NCBI RefSeq assembly: GCF_019175385.1
Contig: NC_083340.1
Span: 20,038,336-20,102,335 of the forward strand
Source of the DNA: Lycium barbarum
Taxonomy: Eukaryota > Streptophyta > Magnoliopsida > Solanales > Solanaceae
Direction of reading: 5' to 3'
DNA: 64,000 nt
Shown here: piece after piece, positions 9,601-21,147 of the stretch
Layout of the letters: every line of letters begins with the position of its first letter
Numbering within the stretch: the first letter of the stretch is position 1
The notes under the pieces: generated by a model
Databases searched by the model: none
Told to the model about the DNA's origin: nothing
The model's input: only the letters and a program-made list of their open reading frames with translations
Made by a program: the position numbers and the translations under genes

Positions 9601-11607
9601 TTGCCTAGTGCTTATGATAGCATTTCGGTCATTGATTCTTTCGATGTGGTAGACGAAGCGGTGGATCATAAGTTAGAGGAGGAACACTTTGACGAAACAC
9701 TTTCGGCTATTTTGGTGAACTTCGAGGCGAATGACATGAAGGGGTATATTGAAACAATTAATTCTCTCATTGGCCGGGGTTTATACCCTTATGAGCCGAA
9801 GATATTATCTCTTGATCTTGATAAAAGAACCATTCCTCCGGCTAAGCCTTCGATTATTGAACCTCCAAAACTTGAGCTCAAGCTACTTCCCTCTCATTTG
9901 AATTATGCTTTTCTTGGCCCAGATAATACTTTACCGGTTATTCTCTCATCTTTGTTAAATTAGGAACAAACTCTAAAGGTGCTTGAAGTGTTGCGGGCTT
10001 ATCAAAGATCTATTGGGTAGACTATTGCAGATATTAGGGGGATTCCCTCCGGTATTTGTGAAGATTGAATCGAACTTGAAGAGGATAGTTCATCAAGTGT
10101 AGAGCATCAAAGAAGGCTAAACCCTCCTATGCAAGAAGTGGTCAAGAAAGAGATAATCAAATGGTTGGATGCCAGTGTTGTATGCCCAATTGCAAATAGT
10201 CCATGGGTTAGTTCCGTGCAATGTGTGCCAAAGAAGGGGGGCATCACTATTGTCCCTAACTCCAAGAATGAGTTGATTCCTACAAGGACAGTTACCGGAT
10301 GGAGAGTGTGTATGGACTATGAAAAGCTCAACACCGCGACTTGTAAAGACCACTTCCCTGTGCCTTTTATCGTTCAAATGCTTGATCGGCTAGCCGGAAA
10401 AGCTTATTATTGCTTTTTGGATGGCTACTCGGGGTACAACCAAATTAACATTGCATTAGAGGACCAGGAGAAAACCACTTTCACTTGTCCTTATGGTACT
10501 TTTGCTTTCAGCATCATGCCTTTTGGCTTGTGCAATGCCCCGACTACTTTCCAACGGTGTATGATGTCTATTTTCTCGGATATGATGGAAGATTTCTTGG
10601 AAGTCTTCATGGATGACTTTTCGGTTGTTGGTGACTCTTTTAATGATTGTCTTACCAATCTCGGTAAGGTATTCAAGCGGTGTGAAGAAACCAACCTTGT
10701 ACTTAATTGGGAGAAATGTCATTTCATGGTGAAGAAATGGATTGTCCTTGGCCATAGGATTTCCGAAAAGGGTATTGAGGTAGACTGAGCAAAAGTTGAT
10801 GTTATAGCCAAGCTCCCTCCACCAATCTCTGTCAAAGGGGTTCGTAGCTTCTTGGGACATGCCGACTTCTATCAGCGGTTCATTAAATATTTCTCCAAGA
10901 TCGCCAACCCGATGTGTAAGCTTCTTGAAAAATAAGCTTAGTTTGCATTTGATGAGAAGTGCCTTAAGGCATTTAATGAGTTAAAGGAAATGTTCACCTC
11001 TACTCCAATTATTGTATCTCCAGATTGGTCAATGCCATTTGAGCTCATGTGTGATGCAAGGGGATTTGCTATTGGTGCGGTGCTTGGGCAAAGGCACAAC
11101 AAAATTATGCACCCAATTTGTTATGCTATCAAGACCCTCAATGAAGCTCAACAAATTATACCGTCACCGAGCAAGAGCTTCTAGCCATTGTCTACGCGTT
11201 TGAGAAGTTCTGGGCCTATCTACTTGGATCCAAAGTGGTTGTTCATACGGATCATGCGACCTTGAGATATTTGATGACAAAGTGCAAAGCCACGGTTGAT
11301 TCGTTAGGTATTGTTGTTGCAAGAGTTTGATTTTGAGGTCAAAGATCGAAAAGGTTGTGAAAACCAAGTTGCGGATCATCTATCTAGACTTGAGGAAGCT
11401 GGGAGACTGAGTGGAAATCTTGAGTTAAATGATGTTTTACCCGATGAGAGGCTCTTGGCTGTATCTTGTGAGATTTCCCCTTGGTATGCAGATATTTCCA
11501 ACTTCTTGGTGACGGATCTTATCCTCGACGACATCAAGGCTTATCAAAAGAAGAAATTTTTGAGAGATAGTCATCAATACTATTGGGATGAGCCCTATTT
11601 ATTCTGA
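9601..11607 (+). pseudogene. pol: Athila-type reverse transcriptase and RNase H
   Basis: After a linker (9601-9963), the RT domain starts at about 10129 (VKKEIIKWLDASVV) and shows the standard blocks: WRVCMDYEKLN, YYCFLDGYSGYNQI, MPFGLCNAPTTFQRCM, and the catalytic FMDDF (Y to F in the YxDD box, common in Ty3 elements). The frame is stopped by TGA after GIEVD (about 10786), then continues with SFLGHADFYQRFIKYFS and a TAA at about 10933. RNase H begins near FELMCDARGFAIGAVLGQ (its first Asp) with CYAIKTLNEAQ, is shifted near 11155, and ends in VADHLSRLEEAGR. Several stops and shifts make it non-functional. Confidence 0.85.
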
Positions 11608-11639
11608 ATTTTTGTCGACAACATCATTCAGCGATGCGT

Positions 11640-12774
11640 GGCCGAATCCGAGGCCATAGAAATCTTGAAAGCTTGCCATGATTCTCCCGTGGGGGTCATC
11701 ACATCGAGAACTGCACAACAGATAAAGTGCTTGAGTGTGGCTTTTATTGGCCCACCCTTTATCATGATGCAAATTTGATGGTGAAATCTTGTGACCAATG
11801 TCAACATCAAGGGTCAATTGGGAGAAAGCACGAAATGCCAATGAATTTTGTCATGGAGGTTGAGCTATTTGATGTGTGGGGCATCGACTTTATGGGCCCA
11901 TTTATGAGTTTTCGTGGTATGCCATACATCCTTGTTGCGGTTGACTATGTGTCCAAGCGGTTTGAAGCTGTAGCATTGCCCAACAATGATGGCAAGAGTG
12001 TCACCAAATTTCTCAAAAGAAACATATTCACAAGGTTTGGCACTTTAAGGGCAATCATAGTGATGGTGGCACTCACTTTTGCAACAAGAAATTTGCTAAT
12101 CTCTTGGAGAAATATGGAGTGCAGCACAGGGTGGCAACTCCTTACCATCCCCAAACTAGTGGGCAAGTCGAAGTCTCCAATCGGGAGATAAAGAGCATCT
12201 TAGCCAAGACGGTTAATGCAAACAGAATTGATTGGTCATCTAAGCTTGATGATACTCTTTGGGCTTATAGAACAACATTCAAGACACCCATTGGTACTTC
12301 TCCTTATCGGTTGTTGTTCGGTAAAGCTTGTCATCTACATGTTGAACTTGAACACAAGCTTTGTGGGTATTAAAAAAATTGAACATGAATTGGGACGAAG
12401 AAACCAAGCTGCGGTTGTTTCAAATGAATGAAATGGATGAGTTTCGGTATCATGCCTATGAGAGTGCGAGTTTGTATAAATAAAGGATGAAGCACTATCA
12501 TGATGTCAAACGTCTGAAGAGAGATTTTCAATCGGGTGATTCAGTGTTGCTGTTCAATTCAAGGTTGAAACTCTTTCCGGGCAAGTTGAAATCCAAGTGG
12601 TTCGGCCCTTTTATTTTGGTGAGTGTGTCACCCAATGGGTCAATGGAGTTAAAATCCGGCGATGGGAAGCGTACTTTCAGAGTGAATGGCCATCGGCTAA
12701 AGCACTACCATTGGATGGTTGACGGAGACAAGATTGTTGATGCTCACCGGTTGAAGCATGGCACCGGACCTTAG
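11640..12774 (+). pseudogene. Athila-type integrase
   Basis: Integrase inserts element cDNA into the host genome. The zinc-binding region is visible (GGHHIENC and SCDQCQHQG), then the core domain: first catalytic Asp in WGIDFMGPF; the second, normally in a SDGGTHF motif, is lost to a 1-base shift near 12060; the Glu is present in [14 protein letters not shown] after the frame resumes at 12104. The C-terminal domain (12487-12774) has DSVLLFNSRLKLFPGKLKSKWFGPF and ends without a chromodomain, as in Athila. Two frame changes and a stop at 12371 prevent a complete protein. Confidence 0.85.
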
Positions 12775-12929
12775 CATCAAAAGTGGTATTACGTCGTGCT
12801 GTGACGTTAAATTGTGCGCTCTTGGGAGGCAACCCATGTGCATTTTCGAAATATGTTTTTTTTTCATTCCGTTGATTTTTGTTGTTGTGTTGTTTTAATA
12901 TTTGTTGATGTGTTAAGGAACCTAAGTGT

Positions 12930-13210
12930 TGAACCCAGAATTTGCTAGGAAAGCAGTTACACGACACATTCGATGGAACGTCGAGTTGATTGACGAGACG
13001 TCGAATGCACCGTTGAGTGGATCACATGAAAGATTGGTCACTGGAAATAATGAAAATTCGACGACAGGTTTGACGCTCCATCGAACTGATCGACGGTTAG
13101 TTCGACGGGCGCTCTTTTTTTCATATATATATATATATAACAGGGAGGGGTTTTCACTCGATTGAGCGTCGAACTAATCGACGCTCCGTCCTTTTAACGC
13201 GATGGTTCAA
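12930..13210. repeat. Internal TCGACG dyad cluster shared with the LTRs
   Basis: Between pol and the 3' frame, motifs such as GTCGAACTAATCGACGCTC and CGATGGAACGTCGAG recur and closely resemble the dyads of the LTRs (around 6060-6230 and 17730-17930). A short (TA) run lies at about 13117-13139. Confidence 0.6.
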
Positions 13211-13348
13211 GATCACTGGGTTTATAACCCACGTTGTTTTCAGTGATTCTCACTCTCTGTTACGTTTCTCTATCTCTCTCTCTCTACCTCTCCCTCTGCA
13301 ATAACCGTTACCCACTTCCCCTTCCTTCACCACTCTACAACCACTACT

Positions 13349-13362
13349 CCCCCCCCCCCCCC
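13349..13362. repeat. Poly(C) tract following a CT-rich region
   Basis: 14 C at 13349-13362 preceded by a (CT)n-rich stretch from about 13246, inside the spacer between pol and the 3' frame. Confidence 0.85.
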
Positions 13363-13937
13363 TGCCCTACTATTCTGTCCCTCTGTGTGTGTGTCACCCT
13401 AATAGTGATTCTTTAGGTGTTTCTATGTCCTTACGGGCTGAAATCATCTTCTTTCCATTCTAAGGTATGTGAATTAGTGGATTGTGTGCTCTCTTATTTT
13501 GATTATTTTTTGCATTCCATGGCTTGTTTGCTTATTTTTGCTTGCCTTCCAATTGCTCCATGATTTTTCTATTATTTCACCTGGGATGCTAATTTTTTTG
13601 TTGTTGGGGGTGGTTTGTTGGTTTGTTTGTGGTTGTTGGGTCATTTATCTTTAGTCGAGTCAGAGGGCATTACGAGAAACACACCTCATTCATGAGATTG
13701 TTGTTGTTTTGCCCACCACCTGTTCGATGAAATGCCAAAGTGTGGCGGTGTGTGTCACATTGGCTTGAAGGGCATTACGACCATAGAGTTGTTTTGCCCG
13801 CCAAGTGTTTTCCCTAGTTTAACCCAAGCCAACATGGAGTGAGGTCTGAGTAACCCCAAAATACGTGACGATTTGCACCTCGACCATAGAAGTGTATGGA
13901 ATCTGTTAGTTAAAGCCTACGAATTCGACGCTCAGGT

Positions 13938-15784
13938 ATGCCTCCAAAGAATCCGGTCAAGCAGGGTGGTTGTCCAGAAATGGCCGAGGTCGGGGTCAAA
14001 CAATCCTTACTCTTAGGGATGAACCCTCCGACTCTGAACGTCAAGCGATGGTCCCAACGACTAGATTGAGAGCACAGACCACCACTCCCCAAGCAGAATC
14101 ACCCACCTTACTCTCCTCTCAGTCTGCAGAGGGGCCTTCATCCTCCATATCCGCTGATTCTAACAATGCAGCAACAGACAAACCAGCCACTCCTGAGCGA
14201 AATTCAGATGAGGAACAAGAGCGGCTGCGGCTGCAAAAGATGGAGATAGCTGCAATTCGCTTCCCCTATGAAGGGTGCTGAAAGCACTATATAAAAGGGG
14301 TCACTACTGTCAGCGGGGGTAATCCGAGATGAAATATTCAAGAAGAAGAACAAATCAGTATGTGCGTCTTAAAGAGCTACCCTCGGATTACTGATCTCAT
14401 CCAGCACTATCATCTTGAGGCATTCACACAGCCTCCAGGGGATTATTGCCCGACCATGGTTCGGGAATTCTATGCTACCTACAGAGTGATGCTCAAACAG
14501 CGGCACAAGAGCAAGAGAGCGATAAAATCCGCCCCTCCATTAGACACGGTGTATGTTTGGGGTGTCCATGTTGACATCTTAGCCCGCACAATCAACAGGT
14601 TTTATTTTGGTGATGACTTCGTGGCACCGACCACAGTGGAATATGATGATAAGTTTGAAAGAAGGGCTGAGCAATTTGTACGGGAATGGTTTGCGATGGT
14701 GATGGCTAGAGGGCCGGTGGACCAGGCCCCATGGGTGAGACACTTGGCTGCCAAAATCCAAAAGACGAATATCAGCTTGGAAGCTAAATTTTGGTGGAAT
14801 TTCGTCATATATCGGGTTATGCCCACGAGAGCAGATAACATAGTCACGCCGAACAGAGCAGTGGTTGTGGCTGCCATGCTATCCAGGTACCCAATTAACT
14901 TGGGTGATCTGATCAGTAGAGCCATTCGGGCAAGCGTACCACAGGAGGCGATAGCCTTGATATTCCCATGCCTTATTACGCAGTTGTGTAGGTTGGCCCA
15001 GGTGAGGCACATTGATACATTTGTAGCTACTCTCCCCGCAACAAAAGTGCGTGATATCACACGGAGTAGGGATGAGACCCTCCGTACATCTCAGGACACC
15101 TACTTCATTGCTAGATCTCATGGGTGAGCAGGCTGAGCATGTTATGAATTCAGTACCACAGGGCACAGTTGATATAGGCACGGAAGGACTGTACACAACA
15201 GAGGCCTCCGCACCATCTGTAGTTGATGCTACCCCTTCCTTAGAGGCACCACCTCGACCTGCTGTCCCATATGCATCTCCTATTCCTCCGTCAGCCGCAA
15301 CATCAACTTCCGAGGATCTATTTGTCCTTAACAGAGCCAACTTCAGAGAGTTTGCAATCAAGGCAGAGCGTGCTGATCAGCAGGTGACCCAGATATTATA
15401 GCAGTTGGGTAGGTTTGTCCGGAAAGAGATTGCACCGGAGTTGGAGCCTCTTCAGGAGGCTATGGAGAGGCATCATGCTAGAGTCAATGCATGACTTAAC
15501 AGTTTAGAGATGCAGACTCTCACTATTGAGAAGAAGAGTGAGTCTGGTACTTCGGGAGATTTATAGACCGAGCTTAACCAGCTCCGAGCTGATATTGCGG
15601 CCCTTCGGACAAGAGAGAAGGTTATTGTGGATGACTCGACACTACCTGCACCGGTCGCCAGCATTTTTGATTTGACCAGAGTAGTTGACTTGGTGACTGA
15701 GGATGAGCCTGGGAAAGTCGCAATAGAAATAGGCCTGTCACATTAGCTGATGATGAGGATGAGGAGAAGGATAATGAGGATGAA
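13938..15784 (+). pseudogene. Athila 3' frame with plant transposon protein domain
   Basis: A third coding region after integrase, as is typical of Athila-type elements. An ATG at 13938 gives MPPKNPVKQGG, then a shift leads to a Ser/Thr/Pro-rich stretch (13970-14281). The best conserved block, 14360-15127, contains MVREFYATYRVML, VYVWGVHVDILARTINRFY and LEAKFWWNFVIYRVMPT; this resembles the domain catalogued in Pfam as a putative plant transposon protein (PF20167), named here from memory. After 15128 follow a low-complexity region and a coiled-coil tail (LNSLEMQTLTIEKK) with several stops. The position is that of env-like genes in other Athila copies, but I see no signal peptide or transmembrane segment. 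Role unknown. Confidence 0.65.
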
Positions 15785-17466
15785 GACCCGAGCTTCAGGA
15801 GGGTATTCAGCGGTCGCGCCTGGACACGAGGTTCACCGGCGCATCTTCCAGCACTAGTGCTATCCCAGCACCAGTCAGGCCGATTACGATAGTTCCTCAA
15901 GACCTGCAGCCACAGAGCCAGTCAGCTCCACCTCTTCAGTCCACTGAGCCATTAGTAGAGAGGGCTCCCATTCGCACTGCTGCGGAGGAGACACCTTAAC
16001 AGCAACAGCAGGATTAGAGCATTTCAGGTCGGCCCCTCCACCATGGGGTGATGGTATGATTTTTGATACATTGGAGAAAATGCATCCTCTTTTTGCTGGG
16101 GGTGGGATAACCTGATGTACCTTGTAGTATATATATTTGTTAAATATTATTTAAAGTAATTGTGACCTTCATGGTTGTTGCATTTTGAACTTATGGCATG
16201 AATTTTGAAGGAAAAAGGATATTTGTGAACTTGAAAATGGATTGATTTGAAATTGACCCCTCCGAAAGTTTATTGAGTATCTTAAGTTGTAATGAATTGA
16301 CATGTATGGTTCTTTTTGTGACATCATAGATATTAGAGTGTGTATGAATTGAGTGTTCAAATCCTTATGCCATTGTGAGTGTGAGAACTTCTTCTGTGTT
16401 CATTGTTACCATATGTGGATCCAAAACTTTCCTGGTAGGTCGTGCTATATTGCTTAGGATAGTTGGTTGCGAAGTGATCATAGGCTTTCTTTCTAAATAG
16501 TCACGTCAACCTTAAATGGCCCAAAACCCGTTCTATATGAATATCACTAGTTCTCACGTTGAGCCTTTGACTTTTTCTCTTGATTAGCTGTAACAAACCT
16601 TTTTCCCGCTTCATGAATTCATTCCATCTTTGCACTCGTTCCCTCCTTGACACTACTAGAGAAAAAAGGCAAATTTCCTAAGCTGGGGGTGGTATATGTG
16701 TGAAGTAAAGGCCAAGAGCCTAAAGCTGGAGGTGTGTGAGTTGCATAGTCAAAAACTGGATGTGATAGTGGATCAAATTTGAGAAAAAAAACACAATATT
16801 ATATATATAATTTTATAATAATAATATTGTCTCATAAAAAGACTGTAAATTCTAGTAAGAGTAAAATCACATCTTAGTCATGAGTTGAAGAATGAATAGA
16901 TTAGGCATGAGAAGAAAGGTCAAAATCTGTAGTGTCGAGGAGGATAAGTCACTAATTCCCAACTGAGTATCTTACCCGTCCCCGAGCTTACATTACAACC
17001 CAAGAACAAGTCCTATAGGGATCACAACTGAACCATCCGAAAGTGTTAGACATTTAAATTAAAGGCAAGCATATGGTATCTGCACTTGTAAATCATTAAC
17101 TTCTTTGTGAGCGCAAGTGCTTTCTATTCTCATCCATCATTGTCCCGATTCTTATTGTAAAATTGTGTGGGACATTCTCTAATCTAAGTGAGAGCATAAT
17201 GGTGAATACTCGCACGCATAAATGCTTCTAATAATGTGATGTCATTGATTGAAGCGTCATGGTCAATTCTAATAAGTTTGTTTTGAAAGAACCCTGTTTG
17301 GGAATGAAGAAAAAGGGAGTTGACTTGAAAAATGCACATGCCGGTAGTGATGAACAAGCACCATTCTAATCACTTTTACTTTATTTTTAGCATAGTTGTA
17401 GTTTTAGTTTGTGGTTGTTTTGTCTGACTTACTTGAGAACAAGTAAAGATCCTAACTTGGGGGTGT
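15785..17466 (+). other. Athila 3' untranslated spacer with polypurine-like motifs
   Basis: No conserved coding after about 15790. Three G-rich motifs of the form (A/T)(A/G)CTGGGGGTGG or AACTTGGGGGTGT occur at about 16077, 16680 and 17454; only the last abuts the 3' LTR and is the likely polypurine tract. Confidence 0.6.
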
Positions 17467-18234
17467 TGATGTGCCGTGAATTTGTGGCACATTCGACGCT
17501 TTTTTATTATGAATTTTGATTATTTTCAAGTAAGTATGGTTCTCGTTAATATGTTTTGTTGTGTTTTAGGAAAACAATGGCCCAAAAGCAAAGAGAAAAG
17601 AACAAAGGAAAAATTGGCCAGAAATGAAGAATGGACGTTCCGTCAATCAGCCGACGAACCGTCCTTTGAAGTGTCGATAAGCTCAATTTTCCAGTGAGGA
17701 CAAAGTTGAAAACGACAAAGGACAGAGGCATCAACGAAGCGTCGAACTGATCGACGCTTCGTCGTTTGTGTCGTCAATCAGGATCTCTCAACAAGAAAAG
17801 AGAAAGACGGAATACTCGATGGAGCGCCGAACTGGTCGACGACACCGTGGAATGGAACACATTGCTGAAGGTACAAAGGATGGAGATATCGACGGATCGT
17901 CGAGCGATCGACGGTCCGTCGATCTTTCTATTGGGGGAAATTTTGTCAGTCGCTGCTGTGCATTTTTTGGAGCCTATTTAAAGAACATTTTAGGTTCAGC
18001 AAATTTTAATTGTAACCACGTGAACAAAGTTCCATTGGTGGGTGAGCATTGAATACTCCCCTTTTGGAGCTTAGTGAAGACAACAAGATTCCATTTTGCA
18101 TCATCTTTATCGCACTTTTTAAGATTTATGTCTTATTTATTGCTTACTACTTTTGAGACCATAATGTGCGAGTAGTTTCTTTAATCAAAGTTATGGACCC
18201 AAATGATGGGTGCTATGTAATGGGTGTCTAACAT

Positions 18235-18331
<97 letters not shown>

Positions 18332-18934
18332 GTTGTGATGTGTTCTATTATTTCTCGCATCCATTGTTCATTAGTGGTTGCAAACACTTATTCATGCACA
18401 AACCCTAGTTTATTTGGAAAGATGAACTAGGGTGTGATTTGAAATTATATAACAAGGACTCGGGGCGCTAACCCTCATTTAATGAACTCGCTTAGGGATA
18501 AGATGAGTTCTACTTGGCATATTTAATCAACCTTATTTACAACTTTTCTGCATTTGGGAAAATCATGAAAAGAAATATTTTCTAACTATTGGAAAATATT
18601 AGAAAGTGCATTAGAGATTAAGTGCATACATAACCCCGACCCATTAGAAATATATCATATTGACACCCATAACATAACATCTAATCATCATGGGGACACA
18701 AGTTTGGTTCTCCAAATCTAAATAAATTTCAAACACTTCAAAATAGCGAATACAAAACAAACATCTTTTCAAACTATTTGGAATAGGATTAAAGCCTTTA
18801 AAGACTAGTATCGCATACAATTAATACCCTTTTCTCTCCATATTCCCTGTGGAATTCGACCTCAACCTTGCTTGGGTTATTATATTTGACAACATCCGCT
18901 TTACACCATTAATAAGTGTAATTTGTGCGTATCA
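17467..18934 (+). repeat. 3' LTR of the Athila-type element
   Basis: 1468 bp, TGATGTG...GTATCA. It is about 95 bp longer than the 5' LTR, mainly from expansion of an (AT)n microsatellite (18243-18329). It keeps a segment (GCTGAAGGTACAAAGGATGG) that is missing from the 5' LTR. Confidence 0.9.
18243..18329. repeat. (AT)n microsatellite
   Basis: About 43 AT repeats inside the 3' LTR; the same site in the 5' LTR (about 6548) has only a few. The reading frames across it are artefacts of the repeat. Confidence 0.95.
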
Positions 18935-19283
18935 AGAACCCTACTTATTTTTATGCGATTAATAAGGTAGGGTCAATACATCAAGGATACACAAAAGTTC
19001 GGATGACCGTTTTAGTGGTTGAAAAGTGCTCGAACTCCATTTTCGTTTGAAGGCTTGGTGTCATTAGCTTGAAGTTCTTTACGAATACTTAAACTTGTTC
19101 ATTAATAACTAATCACAAGTTAGTTAAAATGGCAGCATTCATACAAAAAAAAACTTAATTAAATTGCATCATTCATAACCTTGAGTAGATGAAAATACTT
19201 AAACTTGTTCATTAATAAGAAACCCAAACTGTTTAAAATACAATCATTAAAGTAAGAAAAAAAGTTAAAAAAACATTCATCAA
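18935..19283. repeat. MULE terminal region, copy 2, inner part
   Basis: Resumes after the Athila-type insertion with CCTACTTATTTTTATGCG and matches copy 1 from 3440 to about 3700, then runs into the transposase C-terminus. Confidence 0.75.
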
Positions 19284-20368
19284 TTAATGCCCTTGAGTTG
19301 ATCTTCTGCCACCACCGCGAGATGTGCCACCACCACTAGATGTGTCACCACTGCCATATCTACCACCATGAAAGTTTCCTCCACCGCGAGATGTAGTTTG
19401 ACCACTATGCCTTAAGGGATACTTACGCTTATCATGACCAACATAATTGCAAAATCAACATATTTGAGCGTATCTCCCCGGTGGAACATCCATTTCATTA
19501 TGAATACGCGAGTATGCGTTCTTTCTGAATTTACGGATTAATACTTTATTTTCAACTATTGAATATGGATCCGGTGGCCAATAACTCTCACTACCAAGTG
19601 GGTAGAACCTTCCAGCATACGGTCTTGCATAATTTTCAACTGTATATTCCTCAGCCATGTACGGGGAGGCGTTCTTTCCCATTGCGATAAAACACTTGAA
19701 GGCATGAGAACATGGCATGTGATATGATTGCCACTTGCCGCATGTGCATGTTCTTGGAATCTCACAAATTCTGTGGACGTTACCTCCTTTACCTTGGTGC
19801 ACACTTCTTGTGAGTTCAAATATGCTTCAAATATGTGCTCTACAGAGTTGTACTCCATCCGGTCATGTTTCTGAGCCTTATATTTATAGTACTCAAACAG
19901 TTGTAAAGGTTTTGGCGTCCATCTTAGACCTACTGTTGCATGTGCGTTGGCCTCTTTTGATCCATTGATGAACTGCTCCACAACTCGCTTAAAAGTCATT
20001 CTCACCATTGCGGTGACAGGTAGTCCCCGTGCAGATTTCAACAAGCCATTGAATGACTCAGAGTTGTTTGTTGTCAGCATACCCCATCGCCTACCTTCAT
20101 CCTGGTGTAATGTCCATTTGTCTTTATCAATTGCATTCAACCAGTAGAAGGCTTCCTCATTCGCCCGCCTAATAATGTCCATCTGCAGGTTAAACTTCTT
20201 CTCCTGATGCTCTGTTGCAGCCACTCACATCCAATTGCAAAGTGCTGGGGTTCGACATGCCTTTTGGAAGTTTGCTTTCAAATGTCTTAAACAATAATGA
20301 TAGTAGGCAAAGGGTGGCTGCCACCCCTGCAAATTGAACATATTGTGCAATATGCCAGCATTTCCGTC
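19284..20368 (-). pseudogene. MULE transposase, C-terminal half
   Basis: Transposase of the Mutator-like family. Read from 20368 downward, it begins in the core region (NAGILHNMFNLQGWQ, YHYCLRHLKANFQKACR), meets an in-frame TGA just before VAATEHQEKKF, then continues through NNSESFNGLLKSARGLP, a motif typical of MULE transposases. After a frameshift near 19790 comes the SWIM zinc finger CTCGKWQSYHMPCSHAFKC. The tail has a degraded zinc knuckle (first Cys followed by a stop; last Cys is Tyr) and a Gly/Arg-rich C-terminus ending in TAA at 19284-19286. The apparent Met at 20224 is a GTG, not a start. The N-terminal side is cut at 20368 by an LTR-like element. Non-functional. Confidence 0.8.
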
Positions 20369-20910
20369 TGATACGGCCCGGCCCGACCCATTTGACTGGT
20401 TAACCCCCCTAGTAATGCTTTAAAAAGAAAAACCCAAGTTATAAGACAAGACATAAAAAGCTAGAGAATCACACTATATGTACAGGAAGTAAATTACTCT
20501 ATATTTACAACAAAAGTGACCTAAAATAGAGCAGGTCCATTGCAGCACTTCGGATCATGGCACTGCCGTGCGCGCAGGCGCGCTAGCACGATCGGGCGAG
20601 CGCGCTGGGGTGCTGGCACTGTCACATGCGTGCGGGGGCTGGCTGGTGGGCGCACTGGGGGGCTGACGGTCTGGCACTGCGCGCGGTCTGCCTGGCATGG
20701 GCACATGGGTGCTGACTGCAGGCAAGCATTGAAGGCGTTGCTTGCTGACGGGCACTTTGGGCACTGCCTGCTGGTGGGCACGGTCATGAGCAAACGATGG
20801 GGCGACATTGGCATAGGCGTTCTTGTCACTTGGCTCGACCGAGACAACAGGGTCATCCATGGGGTGCCACCAAGGGGTCATTGGGCATGGCGGTAAAGCC
20901 ACTCATGACA
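20369..20910 (-). mobile_element. GC-rich LTR-like fragment
   Basis: Starts TGATACGGCCCGGCCCGACC right at the break in the MULE transposase; on the minus strand this gives an end ...GGGCCGTATCA, as LTRs end. The GC-rich part (20540-20900) is open on both strands; the minus frame reads ALPPCPMTPWWHPMDDP and is Pro/Ala-rich. The far end and a target duplication (candidate CCGTC at 20364-20368) were not found, so it is probably a truncated LTR. The composition contrasts sharply with its AT-rich neighbours. Confidence 0.5.
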
Positions 20911-21147
20911 GTTATTGTGCTATTAAAAATTTCAAGCAAGTTTTTTAAAAAACTTCTACTTTTATTTGTTTTATTCTTAATTTCTATGTTTCTATATTTG
21001 AAACAATCTTTATTCTTTACACTTTAAAATTTGTTGGTTACAAATGGGTTTTTATCGATTATGGCAACAGTTAAAGTTCATACATTATGAGTGTTTGAAA
21101 AAACATTCCTTGCTGGAATTTACCATACAAATGCATTAGCAAAATGG

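Larger units (their letters stand above)
5795..18934 (+). mobile_element. Complete Athila-type Ty3/gypsy retrotransposon, 13.1 kb
   Basis: Two LTRs start TGATGTG and end GTATCA, enclosing gag, protease, RT-RNase H, integrase and a further 3' frame, flanked by a perfect 5-bp target duplication AGAAC (5790-5794 and 18935-18939). A primer-binding site resembling tRNA-Asp follows the 5' LTR, and a polypurine tract precedes the 3' LTR. The length, tRNA-Asp-like site, order of domains, lack of chromodomain and extra 3' frame match the Athila lineage. The LTRs differ at about 20 positions in the first 230 bases plus several indels, so the insertion is not recent. All coding regions are frameshifted. 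It interrupts the MULE terminal region. Confidence 0.9.

Noticed and set aside
16169..16360. Minus-strand frame in the Athila spacer
   Set aside because: Short, no motif, in the non-coding 3' spacer of the element.
18181..18430. Open frames of repeated Ile-Tyr on both strands
   Set aside because: They are translations of an (AT)n microsatellite, not genes.
20224..20226. Transposase start at 20224
   Set aside because: The codon is GTG, and family-like sequence continues upstream through a TGA to 20368.
20521..20902. Long open frames on both strands
   Set aside because: GC-rich sequence has few stops; the block is an LTR-like fragment that breaks a transposase, not a host gene.
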